Below, piece after piece: positions 25,235 through 34,892 of a stretch of DNA of 64,000 bases (the stretch's first letter is position 1; the number at the start of each line of letters is the position of its first letter). The notes beneath the pieces are model-generated. The model was given only the letters and a program-made list of their open reading frames with translations. It had not been told where the DNA came from and did no database searches. The stretch lies in assembly GCF_014652715.1 (NCBI RefSeq), contig NZ_BMZI01000008.1, positions 115,281-179,280 on the forward strand, written 5' to 3'. The stretch is from Salinicola rhizosphaerae (lineage in GTDB: Bacteria > Pseudomonadota > Gammaproteobacteria > Pseudomonadales > Halomonadaceae). The position numbers and the translations under genes are program-made.

Positions 25235-26161
25235 ATGCGCCACTCGCTCATTGCCAGTCTGATCACCGCCGTCACGCTCGCCACCGGGGCGGGGCAGGCG
25301 CTGGCCCAATCCGATCAGAGCCCCATCCGGGTCGGCTCGAAGATCGACACGGAAGGATCGCTCCTCGGCAACATGATCGTCGACGTGCTCGAGAATGCCG
25401 GACTGCCGGTCGACAGCAAGCTTCAGCTCGGCCCGACCAACATCGTGCGGCAGGCCTTGCTCTCGGGCGATATCGACCTCTACCCCGAGTACACGGGCAA
25501 CGGGGCGTTCTTCACCGATACCACCGACGACCCGGCATGGAAGAGCGCCGAGGATGGCTACGCCAAGATCCGCGAAGCCGACAAGGCCAACGACCTTGCC
25601 TGGCTGACGCCGGCACCGGCGAACAATACCTGGGCGATCGCCGTGCGCCAGGACGTCGCCGATGACAATGATCTCGCCAGCATGGCTGACTTCGGCCATT
25701 GGGTCAGCGATGGCGGCGACGTCAAGCTCGCGGCCTCCGCCGAGTTCGTCGAGAGCGACGCGGCACTGCCGAGCTTCCAGCGCGCCTATGACTTCACGCT
25801 CAGCGAAGATCAGCTGCTGGTGCTTTCCGGCGGCAATACGGCCGCCACGATTCGCGCTGCAGCGGCCGGGACGAGCGGCACCAACGCCGCCATGGTCTAC
25901 GGCACCGACGGCGCCATCGCCGCCGCCGGTCTCAAGGTCATGGATGATCCGAAGGGCGTGCAGATGGTCTATGCACCGGCGCCGGTCGTACGCCAGAGCG
26001 TGCTGGACGCACACCCCGAGATCGCCGATCTGCTGGCCCCGGTATTCGAGTCGCTCGATCGCGAGACGCTGCAGACGCTCAATGGCAAGATCCAGGTCGA
26101 CGGCCTGCCGGCGGACCAGGTCGCCCATGACTATCTCACCCAGCAGGGCCTGCTGGACTAG
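25235..26161 (+). CDS. osmF: OsmF/YehZ-type osmolyte ABC transporter binding protein
   Basis: A 308-residue periplasmic receptor of the OpuAC superfamily, closest in organisation to E. coli YehZ (OsmF). It has a signal peptide (cleavage after ALA), then IRVGSKIDTEGSLLGNMIVDVLENAG and LSGDIDLYPEYTGNGAFF, the classic choline/betaine-type receptor opening. Later come LAASAEFVESDAALPSFQRAYDF and AAMVYGTDGAIAAAGLKVM. E. coli YehZYXW is a low-affinity glycine betaine system, and the four genes here are in the order osmF-yehY-yehX-yehW. AAGGA precedes the ATG. In a halophile, betaine or another osmolyte is the likely ligand. Confidence 0.88.
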   Translation: MRHSLIASLITAVTLATGAGQALAQSDQSPIRVGSKIDTEGSLLGNMIVDVLENAGLPVDSKLQLGPTNIVRQALLSGDIDLYPEYTGNGAFFTDTTDDPAWKSAEDGYAKIREADKANDLAWLTPAPANNTWAIAVRQDVADDNDLASMADFGHWVSDGGDVKLAASAEFVESDAALPSFQRAYDFTLSEDQLLVLSGGNTAATIRAAAAGTSGTNAAMVYGTDGAIAAAGLKVMDDPKGVQMVYAPAPVVRQSVLDAHPEIADLLAPVFESLDRETLQTLNGKIQVDGLPADQVAHDYLTQQGLLD

Positions 26162-26170
26162 CGCCCGGTG

Positions 26171-27388
26171 ATGTCGAAGGTCGATACCCGCAGCGATCGG
26201 GCGCTGCGAACCTCGTCGCGCCCGATCGTCGGTAATCGCGTGCTGCTGACGCTGCTGATCATCGCCCTGGCGAGCGTGGCGTTTCTGCCCTTCGCGACGC
26301 TTTCGCCCAATCGGCTGGTTTCCGGCCAGGCAGTCATGCTCTGGCAGGCTTGTCGGCCCTGGCAATGGATCGCGCTGGCGGCGCTGGGCGCGCTTCTGCT
26401 GGTATCAGCCGCCGGCCGCCCATTGGCGGCGCGCCCTGCATGCCGGGTTGCGCTGCTGACGAGCCTGCCGCTCATCGCGCTATTGCTCATCTCGCTGGGT
26501 GACTATGCGCATCGGGCCCTGAGCGACGCTTCCCCGGCCGCCCGGGTCTCCCAGAGCGCCAGTTTCTGGGTTTTGCTGTTCGTGGGGGCGCTGGTCGCGG
26601 TCGATGCGCTGCAGCGACTGCGGCTTGGCCTGGTGCCTCGTCTGGGGTTCGCGCTCGTTGCCGTGGTGCTGGTCGCGGTCTGTCTCGCCAGCGACCTGCT
26701 CAGCGGGCTCTCGATCATGCGCGAGTTCGCCAATCAGCGCGCCAACTTCCTCGACCAGCTCGTCCGGCATCTGGTGCTCGTCGCTGGCGCGCTGATTCCA
26801 GCCCTGCTCGTCGGGCTTCCGCTCGGCCTTCTCGCAAGGCGCCGCGAGGCATGGCGCAGTGGGCTTTTCAGCGTTCTCAACGTATTTCAGACGCTGCCAT
26901 CGATCGCCGTCTTCGGTTTACTGATTGCGCCACTGGCCGCCCTCGCGCGTGCCGTTCCCTGGCTCGCTGAGCTGGGTATCGGCGGTATCGGGCTGGCGCC
27001 GGCGATCATCGCACTGGTGATCTATTCGCTGCTGCCGATCGTGCGCAACACCTACGCGGGGCTGGCCGGCGTGCCTGCCGGCACACTCGAGGCCGCCCGC
27101 GGCATGGGCATGACGCCCACCCAGATTCTATGGCGCGTGGAGGTTCCTCTGGCGCTACCCGTGATCCTCTCGGGGCTGCGTATCGTCACGGTGCAGGCGA
27201 TCGGCCTGGCCGTCGTTGCGGCCTTGATCGGTGCCGGCGGATTCGGGGCTTTCATCTTTCAGGGCCTCGGTCAGTATGCGATCGATCTCGTGCTGCTCGG
27301 TGCGATTCCCACCATCGTGATGGCGGTCATCGCCGACTTCATCCTGCAGATTCTGGTCAGCCTCAGCCGGCCGGCGGGCACTCGATAA
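26171..27388 (+). CDS. yehY: Osmolyte ABC transporter permease YehY-like
   Basis: A 405-residue inner membrane permease. The first half has several extra transmembrane helices, as in E. coli YehY; the second half is a standard BPD_transp_1 domain with the EAA loop TLEAARGMGMTPTQILWRVEVPLALPV and a conserved IGAGGFGAFIFQGL. It pairs with YehW and the ATPase YehX. The start could be the GTG at 26168 or the adjoining ATG at 26171; the ribosome-binding site is weak, consistent with translation following the osmF gene nine bases upstream. Confidence 0.88.
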   Translation: MSKVDTRSDRALRTSSRPIVGNRVLLTLLIIALASVAFLPFATLSPNRLVSGQAVMLWQACRPWQWIALAALGALLLVSAAGRPLAARPACRVALLTSLPLIALLLISLGDYAHRALSDASPAARVSQSASFWVLLFVGALVAVDALQRLRLGLVPRLGFALVAVVLVAVCLASDLLSGLSIMREFANQRANFLDQLVRHLVLVAGALIPALLVGLPLGLLARRREAWRSGLFSVLNVFQTLPSIAVFGLLIAPLAALARAVPWLAELGIGGIGLAPAIIALVIYSLLPIVRNTYAGLAGVPAGTLEAARGMGMTPTQILWRVEVPLALPVILSGLRIVTVQAIGLAVVAALIGAGGFGAFIFQGLGQYAIDLVLLGAIPTIVMAVIADFILQILVSLSRPAGTR

Positions 27389-27401
27389 GGAGCCATCAGC
27401 C

Positions 27402-28472
27402 ATGATCGAACTCAAGGGACTGACCAAGCGCTACGCCGGCAAGAGCGTGGTCGACGATATCTCGCTGACGCTCGAGGACGGCGAATTCGGCGTATTGATC
27501 GGCCCCTCGGGCTGCGGCAAGTCGACCACGCTGAAGATGATCAACCGGCTGATTCCGGCCAGTGGAGGTCAAATTCTGCTTAACGGGGACGATGTGGCCG
27601 ATCTGCCCGTGGAGCAGCTCAGGCGGCGCATCGGCTACGCGATTCAGTCGACCGGGCTGTTTCCCCACTGGGACGTGGCGCGCAACATCGCCACCGTACC
27701 GCAGCTGTTGAAGTGGCCGAAGTCGCGCATCGACGACCGTGTCGACGAGCTGATGGCGCTGTTTCACCTCGACCCGGCCGAGTTTCGCGGCAAGTATCCG
27801 CATCAGCTATCCGGTGGCCAGGCTCAGCGGGTCGGCGTGGCGAGAGCGCTGGCCGCGGATCCTGAGGTGCTGCTGATGGACGAGCCCTTCGGCGCCGTCG
27901 ACCCGTTGACCCGCGAAGTGCTTCAAGCCGAAATGAAGCGCGTACACCAGCAGACCGGCAAGACCATCGTCTTCGTGACCCATGACATGGACGAGGCGCT
28001 GTCGCTCGCCACCCGCATCGCGCTGCTCAATCAGGGCCGGCTGGTGCAGTACGACCGCCCCATCGAACTGATGGTCGAACCGGCCGACGATTTCGTGCGT
28101 GAATTCATCGGCCAGGCTGATCTGGGGCTCAAACTGCTGTCCCGACGCTGGGTGCATCAGTATCAGCGCGAGGCTCGACTGCAGCAGACCGAAACGCTCG
28201 ACTCGCTGCACGCGCACGGCTGGCTGATCGACGATCAGGGGCGTCCTTCCGCGCTCGCTGGCGCGCGTCTGGATGACGCCGACGCCATCACCCGCGTCAA
28301 GCCGGAGTGGATCGCCACGCCGGAGATGAGCATGAAGGAAGCGCTGTCGCGCATGGTCTGGTATCGCGTGATGGTATTGCCGGTGGTGGATGATGCCGGC
28401 AAGTTGATCGGCGAAGTCGGCATGCAGGGCGTCATGGGCATGCAAGACGAACCCGAGGGGGCGCTTTCATGA
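27402..28472 (+). CDS. yehX: Osmolyte ABC transporter ATP-binding protein YehX-like
   Basis: A 356-residue ATPase for the osmolyte importer. It carries Walker [10 protein letters not shown], signature LSGGQAQR, Walker [12 protein letters not shown] and the switch histidine in [10 protein letters not shown]. The C-terminal 100 residues contain a degenerate CBS module ([20 protein letters not shown], then [13 protein letters not shown]) that in OpuA-type ATPases senses ionic strength or c-di-AMP. AAGGAG precedes the ATG. The stop overlaps the yehW start as ATGA, showing tight coupling. Confidence 0.92.
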   Translation: MIELKGLTKRYAGKSVVDDISLTLEDGEFGVLIGPSGCGKSTTLKMINRLIPASGGQILLNGDDVADLPVEQLRRRIGYAIQSTGLFPHWDVARNIATVPQLLKWPKSRIDDRVDELMALFHLDPAEFRGKYPHQLSGGQAQRVGVARALAADPEVLLMDEPFGAVDPLTREVLQAEMKRVHQQTGKTIVFVTHDMDEALSLATRIALLNQGRLVQYDRPIELMVEPADDFVREFIGQADLGLKLLSRRWVHQYQREARLQQTETLDSLHAHGWLIDDQGRPSALAGARLDDADAITRVKPEWIATPEMSMKEALSRMVWYRVMVLPVVDDAGKLIGEVGMQGVMGMQDEPEGALS

Positions 28473-29254
28473 ACGCGCCGGTTGCCTCATCCCATCGTGC
28501 GTCTCGACTGACCCAGGTGCGCGCCCGCGCGAGCGGCAATCTCGTCCTAGGGGGTCTGATCATTGTGCTGGTGGCGCTGACGCTTGGCATGGGCGCGCTG
28601 GAACCGCTCTTCCACGCGCTTTTCCCAGAGTTACGCAACCCGCTCTACGCGCGAGACAGCTTTCTCAACCTGATGCTCGCGCATATCGGGCTGGTACTGG
28701 TGTCGTCGCTGATCTCGGTGACCATCGGCATCGCCGCCGGGCTCTTCGTGACGCGCCCGGTCGGCCGCGAGTTCGAACCCATGGTCTCTTCGCTCGCCGC
28801 CATCGGGCAGACATTTCCCCCCGCCGCCGTACTCGCGATCGCCGTGCCGCTGGCCGGTTTCGGCTTCGCCCCGACGATCATCGCCCTGTCGCTCTACGGC
28901 CTGCTGCCGGTCATCCAGAACACCATCGCCGGTCTCGGCACCGTGCCGCAGACAACGCTGGAAGCCGCCCGCGGCAACGGCATGAGCCGCACGCAGATTC
29001 TGATGCGCGTGGAACTACCGCTCGCCATGCGCGTGATCATCGCCGGCATCCGTGTCTCGGTGATCATCAATATCGGCACCGCCACCATCGGCTCCACCGT
29101 CGGCGCCAAGAGTCTCGGTACCCCGTTGATCGCCGGCCTCGTCGGCAACAACCTCGCCTACGTGATTCAGGGCGCACTACTGGTCGGCCTGCTCGCCATC
29201 GTCACCGATCTGCTGTTCGAACGCCTGGAGCGGCGCTACTCGTTCGGGGGGTGA
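28469..29254 (+). CDS. yehW: Osmolyte ABC transporter permease YehW-like
   Basis: A 261-residue inner membrane permease with about six helices and the EAA loop [27 protein letters not shown], parallel to that in the YehY-like partner. [23 protein letters not shown] near the end is conserved in YehW/OpuBB-type subunits. It is the last gene of the osmF operon. Its 3' end overlaps by 19 bases the end of the convergent winged-helix gene. Confidence 0.9.
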   Translation: MNAPVASSHRASRLTQVRARASGNLVLGGLIIVLVALTLGMGALEPLFHALFPELRNPLYARDSFLNLMLAHIGLVLVSSLISVTIGIAAGLFVTRPVGREFEPMVSSLAAIGQTFPPAAVLAIAVPLAGFGFAPTIIALSLYGLLPVIQNTIAGLGTVPQTTLEAARGNGMSRTQILMRVELPLAMRVIIAGIRVSVIINIGTATIGSTVGAKSLGTPLIAGLVGNNLAYVIQGALLVGLLAIVTDLLFERLERRYSFGG

Positions 29255-29547
29255 GTACCGCGCGAGCGCAGCCGCAGCGCCGGGCTGGCGCCGCCGTTTG
29301 GGGCGGTGGCGATGAGGTTCAGCGCTTCGAGTTCGGTAGCGGCGCGACGCACCAGGGCATGCTCGACGCCGAGCCTGCGTGACAGCGCAGCCGTGGTGAC
29401 GCCGTTGCGCTCGGCGTTTTCTTCGTAGGAAGCATCCGCATGGCGAACCGCCAGCAGCACCAGGGCTGCCAGCGGGTCGAGTTCGGGATGTCGGGCCTGC
29501 AACGCCTCGAGCTGGCGCTGCAGTTCACGCTGGTCGGCGGATTCCAT
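29236..29547 (-). CDS. Small winged-helix protein next to the YdeP-like enzyme
   Basis: A 103-residue protein not assigned to a named family. Residues 1-40 are helical and charged ([21 protein letters not shown]); residues 48-80 form a helix-turn-helix, [20 protein letters not shown], followed by a helix ending LEALNLI and a glycine-rich tail that could be the wing. AGAGG lies five bases before the ATG. It starts 15 bases after the stop of the molybdoenzyme gene, so it is probably the last gene of that transcript and may regulate it. Its 3' end overlaps yehW on the other strand. Confidence 0.65.
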   Translation of the reverse strand: MESADQRELQRQLEALQARHPELDPLAALVLLAVRHADASYEENAERNGVTTAALSRRLGVEHALVRRAATELEALNLIATAPNGGASPALRLRSRGTHPPNE

Positions 29548-29562
29548 TAACGCCTCTCGCGC

Positions 29563-31905
29563 TCACGCCAGTCGCGTACTGGCCTGAAGCTTGACCGCGA
29601 TCGACTTGGACGCCGGCGTATGACTGAAATCGCCCTTGTGATCGAGCGGGATCAGGGGGTTGGTTTCCGGATAGTAGGCCGCCGCACAGCCCTGAGGCGT
29701 GTCGTAGGCGACGATCTTGAAACCGTCGACGCGGCGCGTCACGCCGTCCTCGGACTCCCCGATCAGATCCACCCACTGCCCGGCCTCGAAGCCCAACCGG
29801 GCGATATCGTCCTGGTTGAGGAAGATCACCTGACGGCCATTCTCGATGCCGCGATAGCGGTCATTGTAGCCGTAGACAGTCGTGTTGTACTGATCGTGCG
29901 AGCGCATGGTCTGCAGCGTCAGCCAGCCGTCGCGCGCGGCGAGCCGCTGGTGCATCACTTCCTCGGGTAGCTCGGTATCGGAAAATTCCGCCTTGCCGCT
30001 GGCCGTCGGGAAGCGCAGCTCGTACGCCGGGTTGACCAGCCAGAAACCGCGCGGCTTGCGCACGCGCTGGTTGAAGTCGACGAAGCCGGGGATGACGTCG
30101 GCGATATGGTCGCGGATCACGTCGTAATCCTCGCGCATCGCAGCCCAGTCCACCAAGTCGCTCGCCAGCGGATCGTCGGCGAAAAGCCGCTCGGCGATGC
30201 CGGTGAGAATGCTGATCTCGGAGCGTAGGGATTTGTCCGCCGGCTTGTTGATGCCGGCCGAGCCGTGAACCATGCTCATCGAATCCTCGACCGTGATCAG
30301 CTGCGACTTGCCGGCTGCGTTACGGTCGATCTCGCTGCGCCCGAGGCATGGCAGGATCAGCGCCTGGTCACCGGTAATCAGGTGGCTGCGATTGAGCTTG
30401 GTGCTGATGAAGGCCGTCAGTCGGCAGTTGGCCATCGCCCGCTCTGTGACGACGCTATCGGAGATGGCACGCGTGAAGTTACCGGCGAGCCCGATGAAGA
30501 CCTTGCCCGGTGCGTCGCGCATCGCTTCGACCGCGGCGACGGAGTCGACACCGAACTCCCGTGGCATCGGCCGGCCGTATCTCTTCTCGAGCGCGTCGAG
30601 GAGCGCCTTCGAGGGTTTCTCGAAGATGCCCATGGTGCGATCGCCCTGGACGTTGGAGTGACCTCGCACCGGTGAAGTGCCGGCACCGGGCTTGCCCAGG
30701 TTGCCGCGCAGCATCAACAGGTTGACGATCTCGCGAATCGTCGCCACCGAGTGCTTGTGCTGGGTAATCCCCATCGCCCAGCAGGCGATGCTCGCCTTGG
30801 AGCGGGCGTAGAGCTCGGCCGCTTCCTCCATCTCGCGTTTCGATAACCCCGACTGCGCCTCGAGCGACGCCCATTCGGTCGCCTCGACGCGTGCACGATA
30901 GGCGTCCAGATGCACCGTGTGCTCGGCCATGAAGGCGTGGTCGAGCACGTCCTCGCCGGCGGCGTCACGCTCGAACAGCGCCTTCGCCATGCCACGCACC
31001 ACGGCCATGTCGCCACCAAGTTTGGGCCGGAAGTAATGCGAGCTGATGCGGTGGCTGCCGTTGTGCAACATCTCGAAGGGCTTCTGCGGATCGGCGAACT
31101 TCTCCAGACCGCGCTCCTTGAGCGTATTGAACGTGACGATGTTGGCCCCGCGCTCCGCCGCCTCACGCAGCACGCCGAGCATTCGTGGGTGGTTGGTGCC
31201 CGGGTTCTGGCCGAAAACGAAAATCGCTTCCGCCTTCTCGAAATCCTCGAGCCGCGCACTGCCCTTGCCGATGCCAAGCGCTGCGTTGAGCGCGACGCCG
31301 CTGGCCTCGTGGCACATGTTGGAGCAGTCGGGCAGGTTGTTGGTGCCGTAGAGTCGCGCCAGCAGCTGGAAGACGTAGGCGGACTCGTTGCCCGCCTTGC
31401 CGGAGGTATAGAAGATGCCGTCGTCCGGCGTCGGCAGCGCCTTGAGCTCGGCGGCGATCAGGTCCAGCGCGGCTTCCCAGGCGATCGGTTCGTAGTGATC
31501 GGTCTCGGCGTTGTAGCGCATCGGTTCGACCAGCCGCCCCTGATCCTCGAGGCGATAGTCGTCCCAGGTCTTGAGTTCGCTGACGCTGTGCCTGGCGAAG
31601 AAGTCCCGCGTCACGCGTTTGGCCGTCGCTTCCCACGTCACCGCCTTGACGCCGTTTTCGCAGAATTCGAATGAAGAGCCATGTTCCGGGTCGCCCCAGG
31701 CGCAGCCCGGGCAGTCGAAACCATCCGGCTGGTTGAGCTTGAACAGGGAGCGCGCGTTGAGCGCCGGCGAGCGACTGTGCAACAGGTGCTTGCCTACGGA
31801 CATCAGCGCCCCCCAGCCACCGGCGGGGTTGTGATACTCGAACACCTTGGGGTCGTGCTCAGCGCTCGGCGTGATCGCCTGCGGTTCTTGGCTGGACTGG
31901 GACAT
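29563..31905 (-). CDS. FdhF/YdeP-family molybdopterin oxidoreductase
   Basis: A 780-residue cytoplasmic molybdoenzyme of the YdeP (TIGR01701) branch of formate dehydrogenase-like proteins. The N-terminal FDCPGCAWGDPEHGSSFEFCENG motif is typical of this branch. The probable molybdenum ligand cysteine is in DCSNMCHEASG. Other landmarks are FGQNPGTNHPRML, MLRGNLGKPGAGTSPVRGHSNVQG and the C-terminal molydop-binding domain (RSHDQYNTTVYGYNDRYRG). ATG 31905 is preferred to the longer frame because GGGAG lies ten bases upstream. fdhD and a formate channel gene lie just upstream, so formate is a likely substrate, but YdeP itself is tied to acid resistance and its reaction is unproven. Confidence 0.85.
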   Translation of the reverse strand: MSQSSQEPQAITPSAEHDPKVFEYHNPAGGWGALMSVGKHLLHSRSPALNARSLFKLNQPDGFDCPGCAWGDPEHGSSFEFCENGVKAVTWEATAKRVTRDFFARHSVSELKTWDDYRLEDQGRLVEPMRYNAETDHYEPIAWEAALDLIAAELKALPTPDDGIFYTSGKAGNESAYVFQLLARLYGTNNLPDCSNMCHEASGVALNAALGIGKGSARLEDFEKAEAIFVFGQNPGTNHPRMLGVLREAAERGANIVTFNTLKERGLEKFADPQKPFEMLHNGSHRISSHYFRPKLGGDMAVVRGMAKALFERDAAGEDVLDHAFMAEHTVHLDAYRARVEATEWASLEAQSGLSKREMEEAAELYARSKASIACWAMGITQHKHSVATIREIVNLLMLRGNLGKPGAGTSPVRGHSNVQGDRTMGIFEKPSKALLDALEKRYGRPMPREFGVDSVAAVEAMRDAPGKVFIGLAGNFTRAISDSVVTERAMANCRLTAFISTKLNRSHLITGDQALILPCLGRSEIDRNAAGKSQLITVEDSMSMVHGSAGINKPADKSLRSEISILTGIAERLFADDPLASDLVDWAAMREDYDVIRDHIADVIPGFVDFNQRVRKPRGFWLVNPAYELRFPTASGKAEFSDTELPEEVMHQRLAARDGWLTLQTMRSHDQYNTTVYGYNDRYRGIENGRQVIFLNQDDIARLGFEAGQWVDLIGESEDGVTRRVDGFKIVAYDTPQGCAAAYYPETNPLIPLDHKGDFSHTPASKSIAVKLQASTRLA

Positions 31906-31933
31906 GGCTCTACTTCTCCCGAATAATGAAGTC

Positions 31934-31976
31934 ACGACGGCCGGATCGCTGATCTGAGCACCGATCCGGCCGTCGT
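31934..31976. terminator. Long inverted repeat between the FNT and YdeP-like genes
   Basis: ACGACGGCCGGATCG pairs perfectly with CGATCCGGCCGTCGT across a 13-base loop. It lies downstream of the FNT gene and just upstream of the YdeP-like gene, both on the minus strand. No T tract follows, so it may be a terminator, an attenuator or a folded leader of the molybdoenzyme mRNA. Confidence 0.5.
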
Positions 31977-32055
31977 CATCAATAAAAAATCGATCAAATA
32001 GCACCGTGAATCAAGCCGGGTGAATCAGGTCCCGGTGATTCTGGCACCTGTCGAC

Positions 32056-32907
32056 TCAGGCCGTTTCGGCAGCGCGCGACTCGCTGGCGGCAACGCTGGC
32101 CTCTCCTTGGGAAGCCTTCGCCTGTGCGACAGCGGCTGTCGCCGCCGCCGGGCGATAGGCGAGATGATAAGCGAGACCGACGAACAGCGCGCCGCCGACG
32201 GCATTGCCCAGGAACACGGCAATGAAATTGGGCAGGTATTCACCCCAGGTCACTGCACCGGCGAAAATCGCGGCGGGAACCACGAACATGTTGGCGACGA
32301 CGTGCTGAAAACCGATCGCCACGAACGCCATGACCGGAAACCAGATACCGAAGATCTTGCCGGCCACGTCCTTGCTCGCGTAACCAAGCCATACAGCCAG
32401 ACAGACGAGCCAGTTGCAGCCGATCGCGGAGACGAACGCGTGACCGAAGTCGGCAGCGACCTTGTGCTGAGCGACCGAGACCGTCGTGGCCAGAAAATCC
32501 CCTTCGGTCAGGCCGAGATAGTGTCCGAAGAAATACGCGACCGCCACGCTACCGACGAAGTTGGCGACGGTGATCAACACCCAGTTGCGCACGAGAGCGG
32601 CAACCCCGATCTGACGCGAAAATAGCGCCATGGGCAGGGTCATCATGTTCCCGGTCAGGAGCTCGCCGCCGGCGATCAGCGTCAGCACCAGCCCGATCGG
32701 GAACACCGAGGCGCCAATGAAGGTACGCAGGCCGCCCCACTCGGCCGGCATGGTGCCGGTCACTCGAATGTCGAGCAGAAAGCCGATGGCGATGAAGGCC
32801 CCGGCCAGAAATCCGAGCACCAGCAGCGGGATCAACGGGATCTGGGTTTTCTTGAAGCCGGCCGAGACCGCTTGAAGCGCGGTTTCCTGAGGTGAATTGA
32901 AAGACAT
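32056..32907 (-). CDS. Formate/nitrite channel (FNT family)
   Basis: A 283-residue pentameric-channel subunit with six transmembrane segments. The first FNT signature is seen in IAGGELLTGNMMTLPMAL, and the second as IGCNWLVCLAVWLGYASKDVAGK; AIGFQHVVANMFVVPAAIF contains the pore histidine region. The family moves formate, nitrite or hydrosulfide. Neighbouring fdhD and the formate-dehydrogenase-like gene make formate the likely cargo. An Ala/Glu-rich tail of about 25 residues follows the last helix and is not part of the fold. Confidence 0.88.
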   Translation of the reverse strand: MSFNSPQETALQAVSAGFKKTQIPLIPLLVLGFLAGAFIAIGFLLDIRVTGTMPAEWGGLRTFIGASVFPIGLVLTLIAGGELLTGNMMTLPMALFSRQIGVAALVRNWVLITVANFVGSVAVAYFFGHYLGLTEGDFLATTVSVAQHKVAADFGHAFVSAIGCNWLVCLAVWLGYASKDVAGKIFGIWFPVMAFVAIGFQHVVANMFVVPAAIFAGAVTWGEYLPNFIAVFLGNAVGGALFVGLAYHLAYRPAAATAAVAQAKASQGEASVAASESRAAETA

Positions 32908-33057
32908 GGGAGCCTCTTGGGCGGTCGATATGTGAGAAAAGGTTACCCGACTGCGTCAGGTTGTCGCAGTTTACCACGCCAGTTAACTATTCGCGTGATC
33001 AACAATTCGTTGGATAACCTATCTGTACAGGCGCAATTCCACCGTTCCAGCGAACGC

Positions 33058-33843
33058 TCAAGCGTCGCCGCGGCTGAGCAGCTCCAGGCGTCGACCACGG
33101 TGACAGTTGATCAGCGTCAGATTGCAGCTCCGCGCGACCTCGACGGCCAGTCGCGATGGATAGGAGAGCGTCGCCAGCGCCGGGACGCCAGCGCGCACGC
33201 TTTTCTGCACGAGTTCCAGGCTGCAACGGCTGGAGGTCAAAATCAGGGACGGCATCTCGCTGCGCGCCAGATGTTGACCAATGACCTTGTCTAACGCGTT
33301 GTGGCGTCCGATATCCCGACCGACCGCCATGACCTGGCCCTGCACATCGAGGCTCAGCGCCAGATGCATGCCCGCCGCCGCTTCGTCATCGAGCGCTCGC
33401 AATCCACTTGCCAGCACGACGGGTGACGGCAGCGCGACAGACGGCAGACGCGTCAGGCCAAACAGCAGCTGCGACTCTTCCTGCACGCCGCAGGCGCCGC
33501 AGCCGCTGGTGGACAATGTCGCGCGCGATTGGCCCGCAGCTCGACGCGCGATGCGCGCAGACACCTCGAGGCGCACCCGGAACCCGTGGCGACTGCGTTC
33601 GACCTGGATCGCCTCGACCTCTTCGCGTCGGTCGATCAGCCCTTCGCTGTGGGCGAAGCCAATCGCGAGATAATCGAGCTGGTCCGGCGTCGCCAGCAGA
33701 GTGGCATAGGCCGTATCGTTGAAGACCAGCGAGATCGGGCTCTCCACAGGCCCGGGCAGGTCGTTCAGACCTCGGGAACTGGCATCGTCGAAAGAGACGG
33801 CGTCGATCGAATCGTGGCGCTTCTGTTGGGAGGGCTCGGGCAC
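33058..33843 (-). CDS. fdhD: Formate dehydrogenase sulfurtransferase FdhD
   Basis: A 261-residue cytoplasmic protein that passes sulfur from IscS to the bis-MGD molybdenum cofactor before insertion into formate dehydrogenases. The CxxC sulfur-carrying motif is in STSGCGACGVQ. Also present are ESPISLVFND, FAHSEGLI and the signature AVGRDIGRHNALDKVIGQ, with SSRCSLELVQKSVRAG later. It lies in the same orientation as the FNT and YdeP-like genes and presumably activates the latter. Confidence 0.93.
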   Translation of the reverse strand: MPEPSQQKRHDSIDAVSFDDASSRGLNDLPGPVESPISLVFNDTAYATLLATPDQLDYLAIGFAHSEGLIDRREEVEAIQVERSRHGFRVRLEVSARIARRAAGQSRATLSTSGCGACGVQEESQLLFGLTRLPSVALPSPVVLASGLRALDDEAAAGMHLALSLDVQGQVMAVGRDIGRHNALDKVIGQHLARSEMPSLILTSSRCSLELVQKSVRAGVPALATLSYPSRLAVEVARSCNLTLINCHRGRRLELLSRGDA

Positions 33844-34067
33844 CGTGTCGCTCCTGCCTTCAGGGGGAAAGTCACGATAGCACGGTCATGATCTCGATCA
33901 GCAGAGGTCGATCAGCAACGTGGCAACGCTTGGCCCCCACCAGACGCGGGGATTGGCCGCGACGGCACTGGTGATGGTCGAGAGACAGCGGGAAGCAAAC
34001 GAGAGAAAGAGGCAGGAAAAAGCGGGAGTCCAGGGATGCCCGATCCGGGTGGACCGGGCACTCGAGA
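33844..34067. other. Intergenic region without recognised feature
   Basis: Between fdhD and the entericidin-like gene I see no conserved ORF. The part next to fdhD must carry its promoter; no clear operator stands out. Confidence 0.35.
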
Positions 34068-34199
34068 TCAGCTGGCGGCGTCCTGCACGGCTTCGCCACC
34101 GTCTTCGATATCCTGACCTGCGCCGTCGACGGTGTTGCAGCCCGTCAGGATACCGGCACCCAGCAGCGCGAGCAGAGAGAGTGCAATCAGACGTTTCAT
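34068..34199 (-). CDS. Entericidin-like small lipoprotein
   Basis: A 43-residue lipoprotein precursor with signal MKRLIALSLLALLGAGILTGC and a mature part NTVDGAGQDIEDGGEAVQDAAS. Both length and the GxGxDIxxxGxAVxxAA pattern are those of entericidin EcnA/EcnB-type peptides, small membrane lipoproteins linked to envelope stress and programmed lysis in E. coli. AAGGAG lies eight bases before the ATG at 34199. Only one entericidin is present, so no EcnA/EcnB antidote-toxin pair is visible. Confidence 0.85.
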   Translation of the reverse strand: MKRLIALSLLALLGAGILTGCNTVDGAGQDIEDGGEAVQDAAS

Positions 34200-34361
34200 G
34201 GCGTCGTTCTCCTTAACGTTAGGGAATCGGCAACTCGAGTTTGCCGCGGCCATTATTATTGGCCTTTCATCAACATAGCAGAGCGTGGCAAAAATGCCTC
34301 GCTCGACGCAAAGCGCCTGCGAACCTTACAGTAGCGCTTTCCGACCCGCTCAGGAGATCCC

Positions 34362-34781
34362 ATGTCGACCTTCACTCTCGATGCCCGCCTGGCGCAGGAC
34401 AGCCTGCATATCGCTGACCTGCCGCTGTGTCAGGTGCGACTGAGCCGCGATGCGCGCTATCCCTGGGCCATTCTGATTCCACGATGCGCCGACACCGTCG
34501 AAATCTACGATCTTTCGACGGACGATCAGGCAACGCTCTGGCGCGAAGCTTCGCGTCTGGGTGAGGCCATGATGCAGCATTTCGAGGGCGACAAGCTGAA
34601 CATCGCGAGTCTGGGCAACCTGGTAGCGCAGTTTCATCTGCACGTCATCGTACGCTTCGCTGGCGACGCTGCCTGGCCGGGGCCGGTATGGGGCCAGGGC
34701 GAGGCCGAACGCTATACGGAAAAGGGCTTGTCCGAACGCCGCGACGAGATCGCCGCACTCGTGGCCGCGCTGCAGCTCTGA
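34362..34781 (+). CDS. HIT-domain protein
   Basis: A 139-residue HIT-superfamily protein. The nucleotide-binding motif reads QFHLHVIVRF, with Gln in place of the first His of HxHxHxx; this form is standard in a proteobacterial subgroup with LPLCQVRLSRDARYPWAILIPR near the start and WPGPVWGQG near the end. HIT proteins hydrolyse or transfer nucleotides such as adenylated compounds. The substrate is unknown. Ribosome-binding AGGAG precedes the ATG. Confidence 0.85.
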   Translation: MSTFTLDARLAQDSLHIADLPLCQVRLSRDARYPWAILIPRCADTVEIYDLSTDDQATLWREASRLGEAMMQHFEGDKLNIASLGNLVAQFHLHVIVRFAGDAAWPGPVWGQGEAERYTEKGLSERRDEIAALVAALQL

Positions 34782-34892
34782 AGCCGCGTATCACTCCCAT
34801 CATCGAGCCCGTCAGCTCACACTCGGCGACTCGATTACGGCGCGCGCTTCATTCCGCGGCCCGAACCCGCCGCGCTAGCCACCCAGCACACG

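Noticed and set aside
34362-34781. HIT protein with a mutated, inactive motif
   Set aside because: The Gln in QFHLHVI is the normal form in this HIT subgroup, so it is not evidence of decay.
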